From NCBI GenBank assembly GCA_945882005.1, contig CAMCWG010000041.1:1-13772 (forward strand): DNA of 13,772 bases, in the 5' to 3' direction. A program made the position numbers and the translations under genes. The stretch's first letter is position 1; the number at the start of each line of letters is the position of its first letter. The notes beneath the pieces are model-generated. The model was not told the origin of the DNA, made no database searches, and was given only the letters and a program-made list of their open reading frames with translations. Positions 1 through 7,606 of this stretch are shown piece after piece. The DNA is from Bordetella parapertussis. Lineage in GTDB: Bacteria; Pseudomonadota; Gammaproteobacteria; Burkholderiales; Burkholderiaceae_B.

Positions 1-20
1 AAAGGGGAAAAGTCCGGCGA

Positions 21-26
21 ATTATA
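21..26 (-). promoter_or_regulatory. Candidate -10 box for the gene left of the window (probably acpP)
   Basis: The minus strand carries a perfect TATAAT at 26-21, about 25 bases past the fabG stop codon. No convincing -35 box is visible at 16-18 bases spacing; that region is a T-rich run (eight Ts at 46-39). Downstream of fabG the usual gene is acpP, which in E. coli has its own strong promoter, so this placement is sensible. The gene itself is outside the window, so the call is tentative. Confidence 0.35.
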
Positions 27-50
27 GCTAACCGGGAGAAAAAAAACCTA

Positions 51-785
51 TTACATGTACATGCCGCCATTCACGTGCAGCGTCGTACCTGTGATGTAAC
101 TCGCGTTAGGCGAGGCTAAGAATGCGACAGCATGGGCAATATCCGCTGCGGAACCCAGTCGACCCAGGGGAATTTGCCCCAGAAGTGCCGAGGTTTGGCC
201 TTCATCTAAGGCATTGGTCATGTCTGTTTCAATGAAGCCAGGCGCCACGCAATTGACCGTGACGCCCCGGCTACCCAGCTCGCGAGCCAGGGCGCGGCTC
301 ATGCCAGCCACGCCAGCTTTAGCAGCCGCGTAGTTGGCTTGACCGGGATTACCACTAGAACCCACAACAGACGTAATGTTAATGATGCGTCCCCAGCGTG
401 CCTTCATCATGCCACGCATGACGGCACGCGACAGACGGAAGACGGCGCCGAGGTTGGTCTGCAGCACTGCATCCCAGTCCTCGTCCTTCATGCGCATCGC
501 GAGGTTATCGCGCGTGATACCAGCGTTATTCACCAAAATATGCAGGCCAGCTGCTTCTTTGGTCAAAGAATCAATCAACGCATCGCAGGCAGAGGCATCC
601 GTCACATTCAACACAACGCCACGCCCGCCGTGCGGAGCCAACATTGCAGTCACGCCCTGTGCACCGGCTTCAGTGGTGGCGGTACCCACAACCGTCGCGC
701 CACGCGCAGCCAACTCGAGCGCGATTGCTTTGCCAATTCCGCGCGAGGCACCGGTAACCAATGCAACTTTATCTTTGAGATCCAT
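51..785 (-). CDS. fabG: 3-oxoacyl-[acyl-carrier-protein] reductase FabG
   Basis: This is the NADPH-dependent short-chain dehydrogenase/reductase of type II fatty acid synthesis, which reduces 3-oxoacyl-ACP to 3-hydroxyacyl-ACP in the cytoplasm. The 244-residue protein has the Rossmann cofactor motif TGASRGIG (11-18), NNAG (86-89), Asn111, and the catalytic triad Ser139, Tyr152 and Lys156 in YAAAK. The end VNGGMYM is typical of FabG. I chose the ATG at 785-783 because a GGAG ribosome site lies 6 bases upstream. An in-frame TTG at 797 would add four residues, but it overlaps that ribosome site. The gene begins 14 bases after the fabD stop codon, so it is the last visible member of the minus-strand operon. 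Family and function are clear. Confidence 0.97.
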   Translation of the reverse strand: MDLKDKVALVTGASRGIGKAIALELAARGATVVGTATTEAGAQGVTAMLAPHGGRGVVLNVTDASACDALIDSLTKEAAGLHILVNNAGITRDNLAMRMKDEDWDAVLQTNLGAVFRLSRAVMRGMMKARWGRIINITSVVGSSGNPGQANYAAAKAGVAGMSRALARELGSRGVTVNCVAPGFIETDMTNALDEGQTSALLGQIPLGRLGSAADIAHAVAFLASPNASYITGTTLHVNGGMYM

Positions 786-791
786 GGTGTG

Positions 792-795
792 CTCC
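792..795 (-). promoter_or_regulatory. Ribosome binding site of fabG
   Basis: GGAG on the minus strand lies 6 bases before the ATG at 785. Its placement decides the fabG start against an in-frame TTG at 797-795, whose own G falls within the motif. Confidence 0.7.
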
Positions 796-799
796 AAAT

Positions 800-1738
800 T
801 TAACCAGCGCTGGCCAGCGCTTCGAGCGCAGCCTGCATTGACTCAGGGTCCGTCACCGACAACGCAACAATCTCGGGCTCAATGCGCTTAACCATCCCGG
901 TCAAGACTTTGCCGGGGCCACATTCGACGATATGGGTAATACCCTGGGCCTTCATCTCCTGTACGATTTCTACCCAGCGCACAGCATGCCACGCCTGACG
1001 CACCAACGCATCACGAATCGCGGCCGGGTCTTGCTCAATCTTTACGTCGACGTTGTTGATCACCGGCACCGCAGGCGTCGCGACAGAAACCTTGGCTAAG
1101 GCCTCTTGCAACACATCTGCTGCGGGCTTGAGCAAACTGGAATGAAACGGCGCAGAAACAGGCAAGATCATGGCGCGCTTTGCACCAGCTGCTTTTGCAG
1201 CCTCGATCGCACGCTGAACCGCAGACGCATGGCCTGCAATCACAACCTGTGACGGCGCGTTGAAGTTCACTGCCTCAACGATCTCACCTTGCGCCGCGGC
1301 CGCACACGCAGCACGCACGCCATCATCATCCAAACCCAACACCGCGGCCATTGCACCAGTACCGACCGGCACGGCAGCTTGCATGGCATCGGCGCGGATA
1401 CGCACGATACGTACTGCATCGGCCAGTGACAAGGCACCTGCGGCTGTCAGTGCTGCGTACTCACCCAAACTATGACCCGCCATCAAAGCAGCCTGTGGGC
1501 CACCGGCTGCGCGCCAAGCTTCGTACATGGCAACACCAGCCGTCAACATGGCAGGCTGTGTATTGGTGGTCAGACTGAGTTGCTCTGCAGGACCTTGCGC
1601 CATCAGCGCCCCCAGATCTTCGCCCAAGGCGGCTGAGGCCTGTTTGATTACTTCCATCGCCGCAGGATGACTGGACCAGGCATCCATCATGCCAACTGTC
1701 TGCGAACCTTGACCGGGGAAAACGAATGCGAATTTCAT
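800..1738 (-). CDS. fabD: Malonyl-CoA:ACP transacylase FabD
   Basis: This enzyme transfers the malonyl group from malonyl-CoA to acyl carrier protein, supplying the extender unit of fatty acid synthesis. The 312-residue length is normal for FabD. It opens with the family signature FVFPGQGSQ (5-13), carries the nucleophile Ser90 in GHSLGE (88-93), the malonate-binding Arg115, His199 in APFHS, Gln248, and the GPGKVL loop (274-279). It starts with ATG, 51 bases after the fabH stop, without a clear Shine-Dalgarno sequence; the gap is AT-rich on the gene strand. It is followed 14 bases later by fabG. The lack of an obvious ribosome site contrasts with its neighbours, but the N-terminus matches the family exactly, so the start is secure. 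Confidence 0.97.
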   Translation of the reverse strand: MKFAFVFPGQGSQTVGMMDAWSSHPAAMEVIKQASAALGEDLGALMAQGPAEQLSLTTNTQPAMLTAGVAMYEAWRAAGGPQAALMAGHSLGEYAALTAAGALSLADAVRIVRIRADAMQAAVPVGTGAMAAVLGLDDDGVRAACAAAAQGEIVEAVNFNAPSQVVIAGHASAVQRAIEAAKAAGAKRAMILPVSAPFHSSLLKPAADVLQEALAKVSVATPAVPVINNVDVKIEQDPAAIRDALVRQAWHAVRWVEIVQEMKAQGITHIVECGPGKVLTGMVKRIEPEIVALSVTDPESMQAALEALASAG

Positions 1739-1789
1739 GATGTTTTGAGTGCGTAAAAAATCTGTTTATCAATAAGGACTCGACACGCT

Positions 1790-2776
1790 TTAAAGACGCA
1801 GCAGCACCGAACCCCAAGTAAAGCCGCCACCTACACCTTGTAGCAAAGCGAGATGACCTGGTTTGATGCGTCCATCACGTCTTGCCACATCCAGCGCAAG
1901 TGGGATACTGGCCGCCGAAGTATTCGCATGCTGATCTACGGTCACCACAACTTTTTCGGTTGGAATGTCTAGTTTACGGGCGAGAAACGTCAGGATCCGC
2001 AAATTAGCCTGATGCGGAATCAACCAGTCGATGTCCGACAACTGCATGCCTGCTTTCTCAACAACACTGCGCGCTGAGCGATCAAGCACCGTGACCGCTT
2101 GCTTGAAAACTGCTTGACCATCCATACGTAAAAACGGATCGCCCGTCACTTGCCCAAAAGCAACATTACCCGCAGCACAGAGAATATTCATCTGGCTACC
2201 GTCGGCATGCAACTCCGCCTCGATGATACCGGGCGATTCACTCGCCTTCAGAACAACTGCGCCGGCGCCATCACCAAACAGTACACATGTCGCACGATCG
2301 TTCCAGTCAAGAATACTGGAGAAGACTTCGGCCCCAATCACCAGAGCGCACTTGGCGCGTCCGGCACGAATAAAACTGTCAGCGGTTGTCAGCCCATAAA
2401 CAAAACCACTGCACACGGCTTGCACGTCAAATGCCGCCGCACCTTTATTACCAAGATTGGCCTGCACCAAACATGCCGTGCTCGGAAACACAAAATCTGG
2501 CGTAGAGGTCGCAACAATAATTAAATCAAGCTCACTTGCCTCAACGCCTGCGTCAGCCAAAGCTCGCCGTGCGGCCTCGGTGGCAAGCGCACTCGTCGTT
2601 ATGCCCGGATCGGCAAGATAACGCTGCCGGATACCCGTGCGCTCAACGATCCAATCGTTAGAGGTTTCAATCTGACGCGTCGCGAGATCAGCTGCCAGTG
2701 CATCATTACTCACTAGCCTCGGAGGCAGAAAACTGCCAGAACCAACCAGGCGCGCGTACGGCAAGGCCTGCGTCAT
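1790..2776 (-). CDS. fabH: 3-oxoacyl-ACP synthase III FabH
   Basis: FabH condenses an acyl-CoA primer, usually acetyl-CoA, with malonyl-ACP, the first condensation of fatty acid synthesis. The protein has 328 residues and the complete thiolase-fold Cys-His-Asn triad: Cys122 in VCSGF, His255 in PHQAN and Asn285 in HANTS. The Gly-rich GVGGGFTWG (314-322) near the end is typical. The ATG overlaps the plsX stop in an ATGA (2776-2773), and GGAG on the minus strand (2787-2784) lies 7 bases upstream, so translation is probably coupled to plsX. The order plsX-fabH-fabD-fabG matches the classic fab cluster. Confidence 0.97.
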   Translation of the reverse strand: MTQALPYARLVGSGSFLPPRLVSNDALAADLATRQIETSNDWIVERTGIRQRYLADPGITTSALATEAARRALADAGVEASELDLIIVATSTPDFVFPSTACLVQANLGNKGAAAFDVQAVCSGFVYGLTTADSFIRAGRAKCALVIGAEVFSSILDWNDRATCVLFGDGAGAVVLKASESPGIIEAELHADGSQMNILCAAGNVAFGQVTGDPFLRMDGQAVFKQAVTVLDRSARSVVEKAGMQLSDIDWLIPHQANLRILTFLARKLDIPTEKVVVTVDQHANTSAASIPLALDVARRDGRIKPGHLALLQGVGGGFTWGSVLLRL

Positions 2777-3843
2777 ACGGATTCTCCGGAAGAATGTGAG
2801 CCGTTTGCGGCCTGATTCTTGGTTAATTTGTTAATTGCATCAGTCGTACGCGCAAGCAAACCACTCGCCACGGCCTGGCGCGCACGTTCGAGCGCAAAAC
2901 CAAAAGCGATTTGATCAGCAGAGCCGTGACTCTTAATGACGACGCCACGCAAACCGAGCAAGGTCGCACCGTTGTACTGTCGGTTATCTACGCGCTTACG
3001 AAAACGATTCAGCACAGGCATCGCTATCAAGCCAATGAGTTTAGTAAACCAGGAGCGGTTGAACTCTTCACGCACGATGACAGACATCATGCGTGCCAGA
3101 CCTTCGGACGCCTTGAGGGTCACGTTACCAACAAAGCCGTCGCACACAACGACGTCAACGGTACCTTTGTAAATATCGTCGCCTTCAACGTTGCCATAGA
3201 AGTTCAAGGTGCTCTGACGTAATAAATCAGCCGCTTGCTTGACAACTTCGTTACCCTTGATGAGCTCTTCGCCGATATTGAGCAGACCAACTGACGGTGA
3301 GCGGCCATCATTACCCACTTGCGCTAACGCAGCGCCCATCAAAGCAAACTGCAACAAGTGTTCGGCCGTGCAATCGACATTGGCGCCAAGATCCAACATG
3401 GTTGTCGCGCCACCTTTCTGGTTCGGCAATGCCGTTGCTATCGCCGGACGATCAATGCCATCCAGTGTTTTAAGCACATAGCGCGAGATCGCCATCCAGG
3501 CGCCCGTGTTGCCCGCAGACACACACGCGTCTGCCAGACCGTCTTTGACGGTTTGAGCGGCCACCCGCATAGATGAATCTTTTTTTCGACGCAGTGCTAC
3601 TTCAACTGGGTCATCCATCGCAACGACCTCAGAGGCGGCGATGATAGGAAACCTCGCAGACGCAAGATTAGGAAAATCTTTTTTTGCGGCGTCCACAGCA
3701 ATTGCGAGCTCATGCGGCAGGCCCACGAGCAGCAATTGTGTGTCAGGAAAGCGTTGCGCAAAGGCGAACGCGGCAGGTACTGTGACGGGGATACCCGCGT
3801 CACCGCCCATGCAATCGATCGCGATGCGAATTACGGAAGCCAC
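2773..3843 (-). CDS. plsX: Phosphate acyltransferase PlsX
   Basis: PlsX converts acyl-ACP and phosphate to acyl-phosphate, which PlsY uses to acylate glycerol-3-phosphate; it is a peripheral membrane enzyme at the start of phospholipid synthesis. The 356-residue length is as expected. Family signatures seen are IDCMGGD (9-15), VSAGNTGA (108-115), the [17 protein letters not shown] stretch (about 148-164) and VCDGFVGNV. The start is GTG at 3843; an in-frame TGA two codons upstream rules out an earlier start. There is no strong ribosome site, and the gap from the rpmF stop is 50 bases. The last 20 or so residues ([14 protein letters not shown]) are a polar tail beyond the fold. Confidence 0.96.
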   Translation of the reverse strand: MASVIRIAIDCMGGDAGIPVTVPAAFAFAQRFPDTQLLLVGLPHELAIAVDAAKKDFPNLASARFPIIAASEVVAMDDPVEVALRRKKDSSMRVAAQTVKDGLADACVSAGNTGAWMAISRYVLKTLDGIDRPAIATALPNQKGGATTMLDLGANVDCTAEHLLQFALMGAALAQVGNDGRSPSVGLLNIGEELIKGNEVVKQAADLLRQSTLNFYGNVEGDDIYKGTVDVVVCDGFVGNVTLKASEGLARMMSVIVREEFNRSWFTKLIGLIAMPVLNRFRKRVDNRQYNGATLLGLRGVVIKSHGSADQIAFGFALERARQAVASGLLARTTDAINKLTKNQAANGSHSSGESV

Positions 3844-3893
3844 GTGTCAGTGCGACGCAGCGCGCTTAGACGAGATAAGCCCGTCAACCGCGA

Positions 3894-4076
3894 TTATTCG
3901 TCAGTCTTGGTCTTGAGAACTTTGCGACCACGGTAGAAGCCTGTTGGGCTGATGTGGTGGCGCAGATGTTGCTCGCCCGTAGTGGGCTCGACAGCCGTCG
4001 ACGGATTAACGATAAAGTCGTGCGCACGATGCATACCGCGCTTTGACGGGGATTTTTTGTTTTGCTGAACAGCCAT
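3894..4076 (-). CDS. rpmF: 50S ribosomal protein bL32
   Basis: A structural protein of the large ribosomal subunit. The 60-residue sequence begins [17 protein letters not shown] and contains the conserved block [20 protein letters not shown]. It has no cysteines, so it is the form without a zinc ribbon, as in most proteobacteria. A strong AGGAG (minus strand, 4086-4082) lies 5 bases before the ATG, fitting a highly translated gene. It follows yceD after 49 bases and precedes plsX, the classic yceD-rpmF-plsX arrangement. An overlapping ORF in another frame covering the same stretch is a shadow. Confidence 0.97.
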   Translation of the reverse strand: MAVQQNKKSPSKRGMHRAHDFIVNPSTAVEPTTGEQHLRHHISPTGFYRGRKVLKTKTDE

Positions 4077-4098
4077 GACAACTCCTGTGGATCGACGA

Positions 4099-4125
4099 AT
4101 TGTACGCCAACCATCTTAATAACAA
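4099..4125 (-). promoter_or_regulatory. Weak candidate internal promoter for rpmF
   Basis: In the 49-base gap between yceD and rpmF the minus strand shows TTGTTA (4125-4120) and TACAAT (4104-4099) with only 15 bases between them. The boxes are reasonable, but the spacing is short. An internal promoter here would let rpmF be made at higher level than yceD, as is known for the E. coli cluster. Tentative. Confidence 0.25.
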
Positions 4126-4716
4126 CTACTTACCTTTTTTGAGCTGACCCAGCACCGCAAACGGCGACGGGGGCTCTTCCCTACTAGCAACTTCATCGGC
4201 CTGTGCGTCTAAATCTGCCGTATCCGGACACTGCGTGTGGCGCGGCACGTAAGGCACTTCTAAAATCAATTCGTCTTCTAGCAATTCAGCCAAGTCAAAC
4301 TTGGGAGAACCAACGATTTGCTCTGGGGCATCGAAATCGTCTTCATCGGGCTCATCGTCCGAGAGATCTGACTCGCGCCGCACCAGTTCAAATACTGTTG
4401 TGCGATCTATTGGAAGGATCAGCGGGCCTAAACAACGCTGACACTCCAGTACTAAATTTGCCTGAACCTGCACGACTAACTGCGATTTATCGTCTTTAGT
4501 CCGTCGACCCTGGATGATATAACGCACCACCCCAGGCACCGCAGGCGCTGTCGACAACTCAGTAACTTCGCCTAACGGCTGCTCTGCCAAACCTTCTAAC
4601 AAGCGCTGCAAGCGGTGAATGCTAAACGCACCCTCAACAACCTGCCCGCGACGCGCAAAATCAAACGCATCGACAACCGGTGGCACTGACAGTCGGAACA
4701 CCGGATCAACAGACAT
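4126..4716 (-). CDS. yceD: YceD family protein (DUF177), 23S rRNA accumulation factor
   Basis: A member of the DUF177/YceD family, linked in E. coli and plants to 23S rRNA accumulation; the biochemical role is not settled. The 196-residue protein has a central Cys-x2-Cys motif (C92 and C95 in CQRCLGPL), a very acidic segment after it (SDDEPDEDD, 119-127), a third cysteine in CPDT (163-166) and the typical basic end QLKKGK. I place the start at the ATG at 4716. An in-frame TTG at 4743 would add nine residues but falls almost at the predicted transcription start of the promoter at 4752-4781. It is the first gene of the operon, directly upstream of rpmF. Confidence 0.92.
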   Translation of the reverse strand: MSVDPVFRLSVPPVVDAFDFARRGQVVEGAFSIHRLQRLLEGLAEQPLGEVTELSTAPAVPGVVRYIIQGRRTKDDKSQLVVQVQANLVLECQRCLGPLILPIDRTTVFELVRRESDLSDDEPDEDDFDAPEQIVGSPKFDLAELLEDELILEVPYVPRHTQCPDTADLDAQADEVASREEPPSPFAVLGQLKKGK

Positions 4717-4751
4717 GAAAGCCCCGCAGCAAAAAAGCAGCAAAGCAAGAG

Positions 4752-4781
4752 ATAATAGCGTGTTTGTGCCTAGATCGTCAA
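4752..4781 (-). promoter_or_regulatory. Sigma70-type promoter of the yceD-rpmF-plsX-fabHDG operon
   Basis: On the minus strand TTGACG (4781-4776) and TATTAT (4757-4752) each match consensus at five of six bases, with an 18-base spacer. Transcription would start near 4745, giving a leader of about 30 bases before the yceD ATG at 4716. The same -10 region reads GATAAT (4751-4756) on the plus strand, so it may also serve the divergent maf gene. Confidence 0.6.
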
Positions 4782-4805
4782 TTTCTGTCTACACCAAAAC
4801 CGACT

Positions 4806-5399
4806 GTGACCCAACCTCTCATCCTTGCTTCGAGCTCGATTTATCGACGGGAATTGCTTTCTAGACTAAGAATTCCTTTCTCCTGTATTTCGCCGGATGT
4901 GGATGAGTCGCCTAAACCAGGGGAATCCGTTGCTGCGCTGGCCCTGCGCTTGTCCATTCTCAAAGCTCGGACTGTCGCGCAGCAGCACCCAGAGGCCATT
5001 GTGATCGGAGCCGATCAAGCGGCATCGCTCGCTGGGCAGATTATTGGTAAGCCTGGCAGCCTCTCGGCCGCAGAGCAGCAACTCAGCATGCTCTCTGGGC
5101 AAACCGTCGTGTTTCACAGCGCACTGACCGTTGTCTGCGGCGACAACTTCTGCAAAAGCATTGACGTACCAACTACCTGCCTGTTTCGCGCGCTCAGCCC
5201 TTCTGCAATCCAGCGCTACGTGAAGATTGATCAACCAAGCGACACCGCAGGTAGCGCAAAAGCGGAATGCCTGGGTATCGCCTTAATGGAGCGCATGGAC
5301 AGCAGTGACCCAACAGCCATTATTGGGCTGCCCTTAATTGCATTGACACATCTGCTTTGTGAAGTCGGACTCGACCCACTCGAACACGCTAAGGTATAA
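4806..5399 (+). CDS. maf: Maf family nucleotide pyrophosphatase, YceF type
   Basis: Maf proteins hydrolyse non-canonical nucleoside triphosphates to monophosphates; the YceF subgroup prefers 7-methyl-GTP. Motifs in the 197-residue reading: LILASSS followed by YRRELL (5-18), DVDES (31-35), the catalytic Asp70 in IGADQ, GKP (81-83), AGSAKAE (148-154) and GLPLIAL (174-180). The last two support the YceF subgroup over the dTTP/UTP-specific YhdE subgroup. The start is uncertain: GTG at 4806 gives the normal N-terminus beginning just before LILAS, but lacks a clear ribosome site; an in-frame TTG at 4764 would add 14 residues and lies in the divergent promoter region. In enterics too this gene sits head-to-head with yceD. 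The methyltransferase gene starts 6 bases after its stop. Confidence 0.92.
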   Translation: MTQPLILASSSIYRRELLSRLRIPFSCISPDVDESPKPGESVAALALRLSILKARTVAQQHPEAIVIGADQAASLAGQIIGKPGSLSAAEQQLSMLSGQTVVFHSALTVVCGDNFCKSIDVPTTCLFRALSPSAIQRYVKIDQPSDTAGSAKAECLGIALMERMDSSDPTAIIGLPLIALTHLLCEVGLDPLEHAKV

Positions 5400-5405
5400 A
5401 CACGT

Positions 5406-6152
5406 ATGCCTGCTGCTCACAACTCATCCACTCACGCATCCTCTGGCGTACTACACCTGATCCCCGTCGGTCTGGGAGACTCGCCAATCAATGCATGGCT
5501 GCCGCATGAAGCGCAAACGCTTGCCGGCCAGCTCAATACATACATTGCCGAGAACGCAAAGACAGCGCGCGGTTTTTTAAAGCTCACACCGCTCACGCAA
5601 CCGTTGCAAGAGATCACAATCCACGAGTTAAACCCGCGTATCGACGACGCAACGCTGCAGGCTTGGCTCGCACCGCTACGCAGCGGCAGCTCAATTGGCT
5701 TGGTTTCAGAGGCGGGATGCCCTGCCGTCGCGGACCCCGGAGCGCGGGCAGTGGCGATTGCGCACCAGTGGGGGATCACCGTCAAGCCTTGGGTCGGTCC
5801 GTCGTCCATTTTGCTCGGCCTCATGGCGAGCGGACTAGATGGGCAACGTTTTGCTTTTCATGGCTACGCCCCAGTGGATGCGGCTGAACGCATCAAGCAA
5901 CTTAAAGCATGGGAACTCAACTCATCCAAGCAACGTCAAACACAAATGTTGATTGAAACACCTTATCGTAATCAGGCTATGTTCACGAGCCTGATAGAAC
6001 AACTAAAAGGCAATACTCGTCTCTGTATCGCGCGCGCGCTCACGACTCCGGACGAGTGGGTACGCACCTTGACTGCGGCGCAATGGAAAAGCCAGCCCGT
6101 ACCACAGCTCGACAAATTCCCCACACTCTTTCTCTTTCAGGCCGTCGCATGA
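5406..6152 (+). CDS. RsmI-like SAM-dependent methyltransferase (tetrapyrrole methylase fold)
   Basis: A class III (tetrapyrrole methylase fold) methyltransferase resembling RsmI, the 16S rRNA C1402 2'-O-methyltransferase. Matching blocks: LIPVGLGDSP (18-27) at the place of the RsmI N-terminal motif, GLVSEAGCPAVADPGA (98-113) at the SAM site, WVGPSSILLGLMASGL (129-144), FHGYAP (151-156) and ETPYRN (184-189). At 248 residues it is shorter than the usual 280-290 of true RsmI and appears to lack the C-terminal domain. It also has an insertion-like stretch between the first two blocks. A paralogue of this type next to maf is familiar in Betaproteobacteria, with standard rsmI elsewhere. Substrate unknown: rRNA is possible but not shown. 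It starts 6 bases after maf and ends in an ATGA overlap with amiD, so the three are probably cotranscribed. Confidence 0.85.
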   Translation: MPAAHNSSTHASSGVLHLIPVGLGDSPINAWLPHEAQTLAGQLNTYIAENAKTARGFLKLTPLTQPLQEITIHELNPRIDDATLQAWLAPLRSGSSIGLVSEAGCPAVADPGARAVAIAHQWGITVKPWVGPSSILLGLMASGLDGQRFAFHGYAPVDAAERIKQLKAWELNSSKQRQTQMLIETPYRNQAMFTSLIEQLKGNTRLCIARALTTPDEWVRTLTAAQWKSQPVPQLDKFPTLFLFQAVA

Positions 6153-6982
6153 CTGCTGTTTCGATACACCGCATTGCAATGCGTGCACTCTTACTCATCT
6201 GCCTCAGCATCTTGGCGGGCTGTGCTTCGCAGCAAGCAGGCGGGCCATACAACATTGATGAAACCATGAAGTCTCGCGGACAAAATAGCCGCGTCGATAT
6301 CATCGTCCTGCACTACACGGCCTCCACCAAGCCCAGCGCTCTGATGACCCTCACCAACCGCGATGTCAGCGCGCATTACGTTGTATCCGACGACCCAAAG
6401 CCTGTTGTGTATCGCCTCGTCAATGAAGACCGTAATGCATGGCACGCTGGGGAGAGTAGCTGGTACGGTCGCACCTTTGTCAATCAACGATCTATTGGGA
6501 TCGAGATCGTCCACCCCGGTTGGCAGCCGAATACTAAGGGCGAGAATGGACACCCTTATCCCGATGCGCAGATCGCAGTCGTGGCAAAACTCACACGTGA
6601 CATCGCGCAACGCCACGGCATTCTGCCGGAAAATATCGTGGGGCACAGCGACGTTGCGCCCGGTAGAAAAGTAGATCCAGGCCCGTCATTCCCCTGGAAA
6701 AAACTTGCGCAAATGGGTGTGGGTCGCTGGTTTGACGAAACGCTCGCAGCTAAATACCAAGCCGAATACGTACGCAACGGACCACCGGACGCCGGTTGGT
6801 TTCAACGCCAACTGAAACGTGTGGGGTACGCCGTTCCAGAAAACGGCTACTTTGATCAAAAAACACTCTCGGTCATCGCCGCCTTTCAAGCACACTACCG
6901 ACCAGAGTTAGTTACAGGCAAGCCTGATGCACAAACGGCCGCACGCTTGCGAGCAGTGCCAACCTCAGGCTCAGGGCTTTGA
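6149..6982 (+). CDS. amiD: N-acetylmuramoyl-L-alanine amidase AmiD, outer-membrane lipoprotein type
   Basis: A zinc amidase that cuts the bond between N-acetylmuramic acid (including the 1,6-anhydro form) and the stem peptide in the periplasm. The 277-residue length and domain order match E. coli AmiD. A lipoprotein signal (MRALLLICLSILAGC, lipobox LAGC, acylated Cys25) is followed by Ala and Ser, with no Asp at +2, so sorting to the outer membrane is expected. The amidase_2 domain follows: His55 in VLHYTA, Glu119 in IGIEI, His166 in VGHSD and Asp176 in DPGP, giving the zinc ligands and catalytic Glu. A C-terminal peptidoglycan-binding helix bundle contains AAFQAHYRPE (244-253). The ATG at 6149 overlaps the previous stop (ATGA); a second ATG at 6179 would give a shorter, more standard signal peptide. 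The 3' end overlaps msrQ by 12 bases. Confidence 0.93.
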   Translation: MTAVSIHRIAMRALLLICLSILAGCASQQAGGPYNIDETMKSRGQNSRVDIIVLHYTASTKPSALMTLTNRDVSAHYVVSDDPKPVVYRLVNEDRNAWHAGESSWYGRTFVNQRSIGIEIVHPGWQPNTKGENGHPYPDAQIAVVAKLTRDIAQRHGILPENIVGHSDVAPGRKVDPGPSFPWKKLAQMGVGRWFDETLAAKYQAEYVRNGPPDAGWFQRQLKRVGYAVPENGYFDQKTLSVIAAFQAHYRPELVTGKPDAQTAARLRAVPTSGSGL

Positions 6983-7606
6983 GGCGCTGCTTGAGCGCTG
7001 CGTGCGCCAACGCAACACACGCCATAACAACAAGGCGGCAAGCACAGCAGCGTAGATCATGACTGTCTGCAAATCATTCTTGCCTGCTTTATGCCACCAG
7101 TAGTGCAAAATCGCCAACACACCAATTAAATAAATCATGCGGTGCAAACGCTGCCAGTCACCACCCAAGCGGCGCATCCAGCCGTGGGTCGATGTCAATG
7201 CCAGCAGACTCATGGTTAGAAATGCGGCGAAGCCCACTAAAATGAAAGGCCGTTTCCAAACATCCGTTAGCATGCTTGCCCAACCAAAGCCCTGATCCCA
7301 CCAGGCCCAGGTCAGCGCATGTAGCACAGCATAAAAAAATGTAAATAATCCGCACATTCGGCGCAGACGCACCAACGCGGGTTGTTTGAACCACTGTCGA
7401 AGCGGCGTCACTGCCAGCGTGACCAACAAACACACTAAGGTCCACGTCCCTGAAGAGCGCGTCAGAAACTCAGTGGGATTTGCTGTCAACGCATTATCTA
7501 GCCCAAGCCATATCCAGCGCAGCAAGGGATACAAGCCCAGAAGAAACAGCAAGGGCTTGTAGCGATCAATCTCGCGCGAGCTAAAGGTCTTCAAGCTCGC
7601 TCTCAA
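6971..7606 (-). CDS. msrQ: Protein-methionine-sulfoxide reductase haem-binding subunit MsrQ
   Basis: An integral inner-membrane b-type haem protein that passes electrons from the respiratory chain to periplasmic MsrP. The 211 residues form about six hydrophobic segments (roughly 17-36, 53-68, 84-103, 119-138, 155-171 and 181-198). Candidate haem-ligand histidines are His96, His155 and His168; His141 and His172 are also seen in or near the membrane segments. The start is a TTG at 7606 overlapping the msrP stop as TTGA. A second TTG four codons on is possible, but there is no ATG before residue 84, so the gene must use a rare start and probably depends on translation of msrP. The stop lies inside the end of amiD, leaving no room for a conventional terminator between the convergent genes. 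Confidence 0.94.
   Translation of the reverse strand: MRASLKTFSSREIDRYKPLLFLLGLYPLLRWIWLGLDNALTANPTEFLTRSSGTWTLVCLLVTLAVTPLRQWFKQPALVRLRRMCGLFTFFYAVLHALTWAWWDQGFGWASMLTDVWKRPFILVGFAAFLTMSLLALTSTHGWMRRLGGDWQRLHRMIYLIGVLAILHYWWHKAGKNDLQTVMIYAAVLAALLLWRVLRWRTQRSSSASKP

Noticed and set aside
54..63. CATGTACATG palindrome next to the fabG stop, followed by a T8 run on the minus strand
   Set aside because: The palindrome leaves no room for a hairpin loop and it encodes the conserved FabG end, so I do not call it a terminator.
339..891. Plus-strand ORFs of 154 and 171 residues opposite fabG
   Set aside because: Antisense shadows of a well-supported fabG and of the end of fabD; no domain signatures.
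3894..4076. Cysteine-free L32 as a possible zinc-independent replacement paralogue
   Set aside because: Cysteine-free L32 is normal in proteobacteria, and this is the standard operon copy, so it is not a stress-induced variant.
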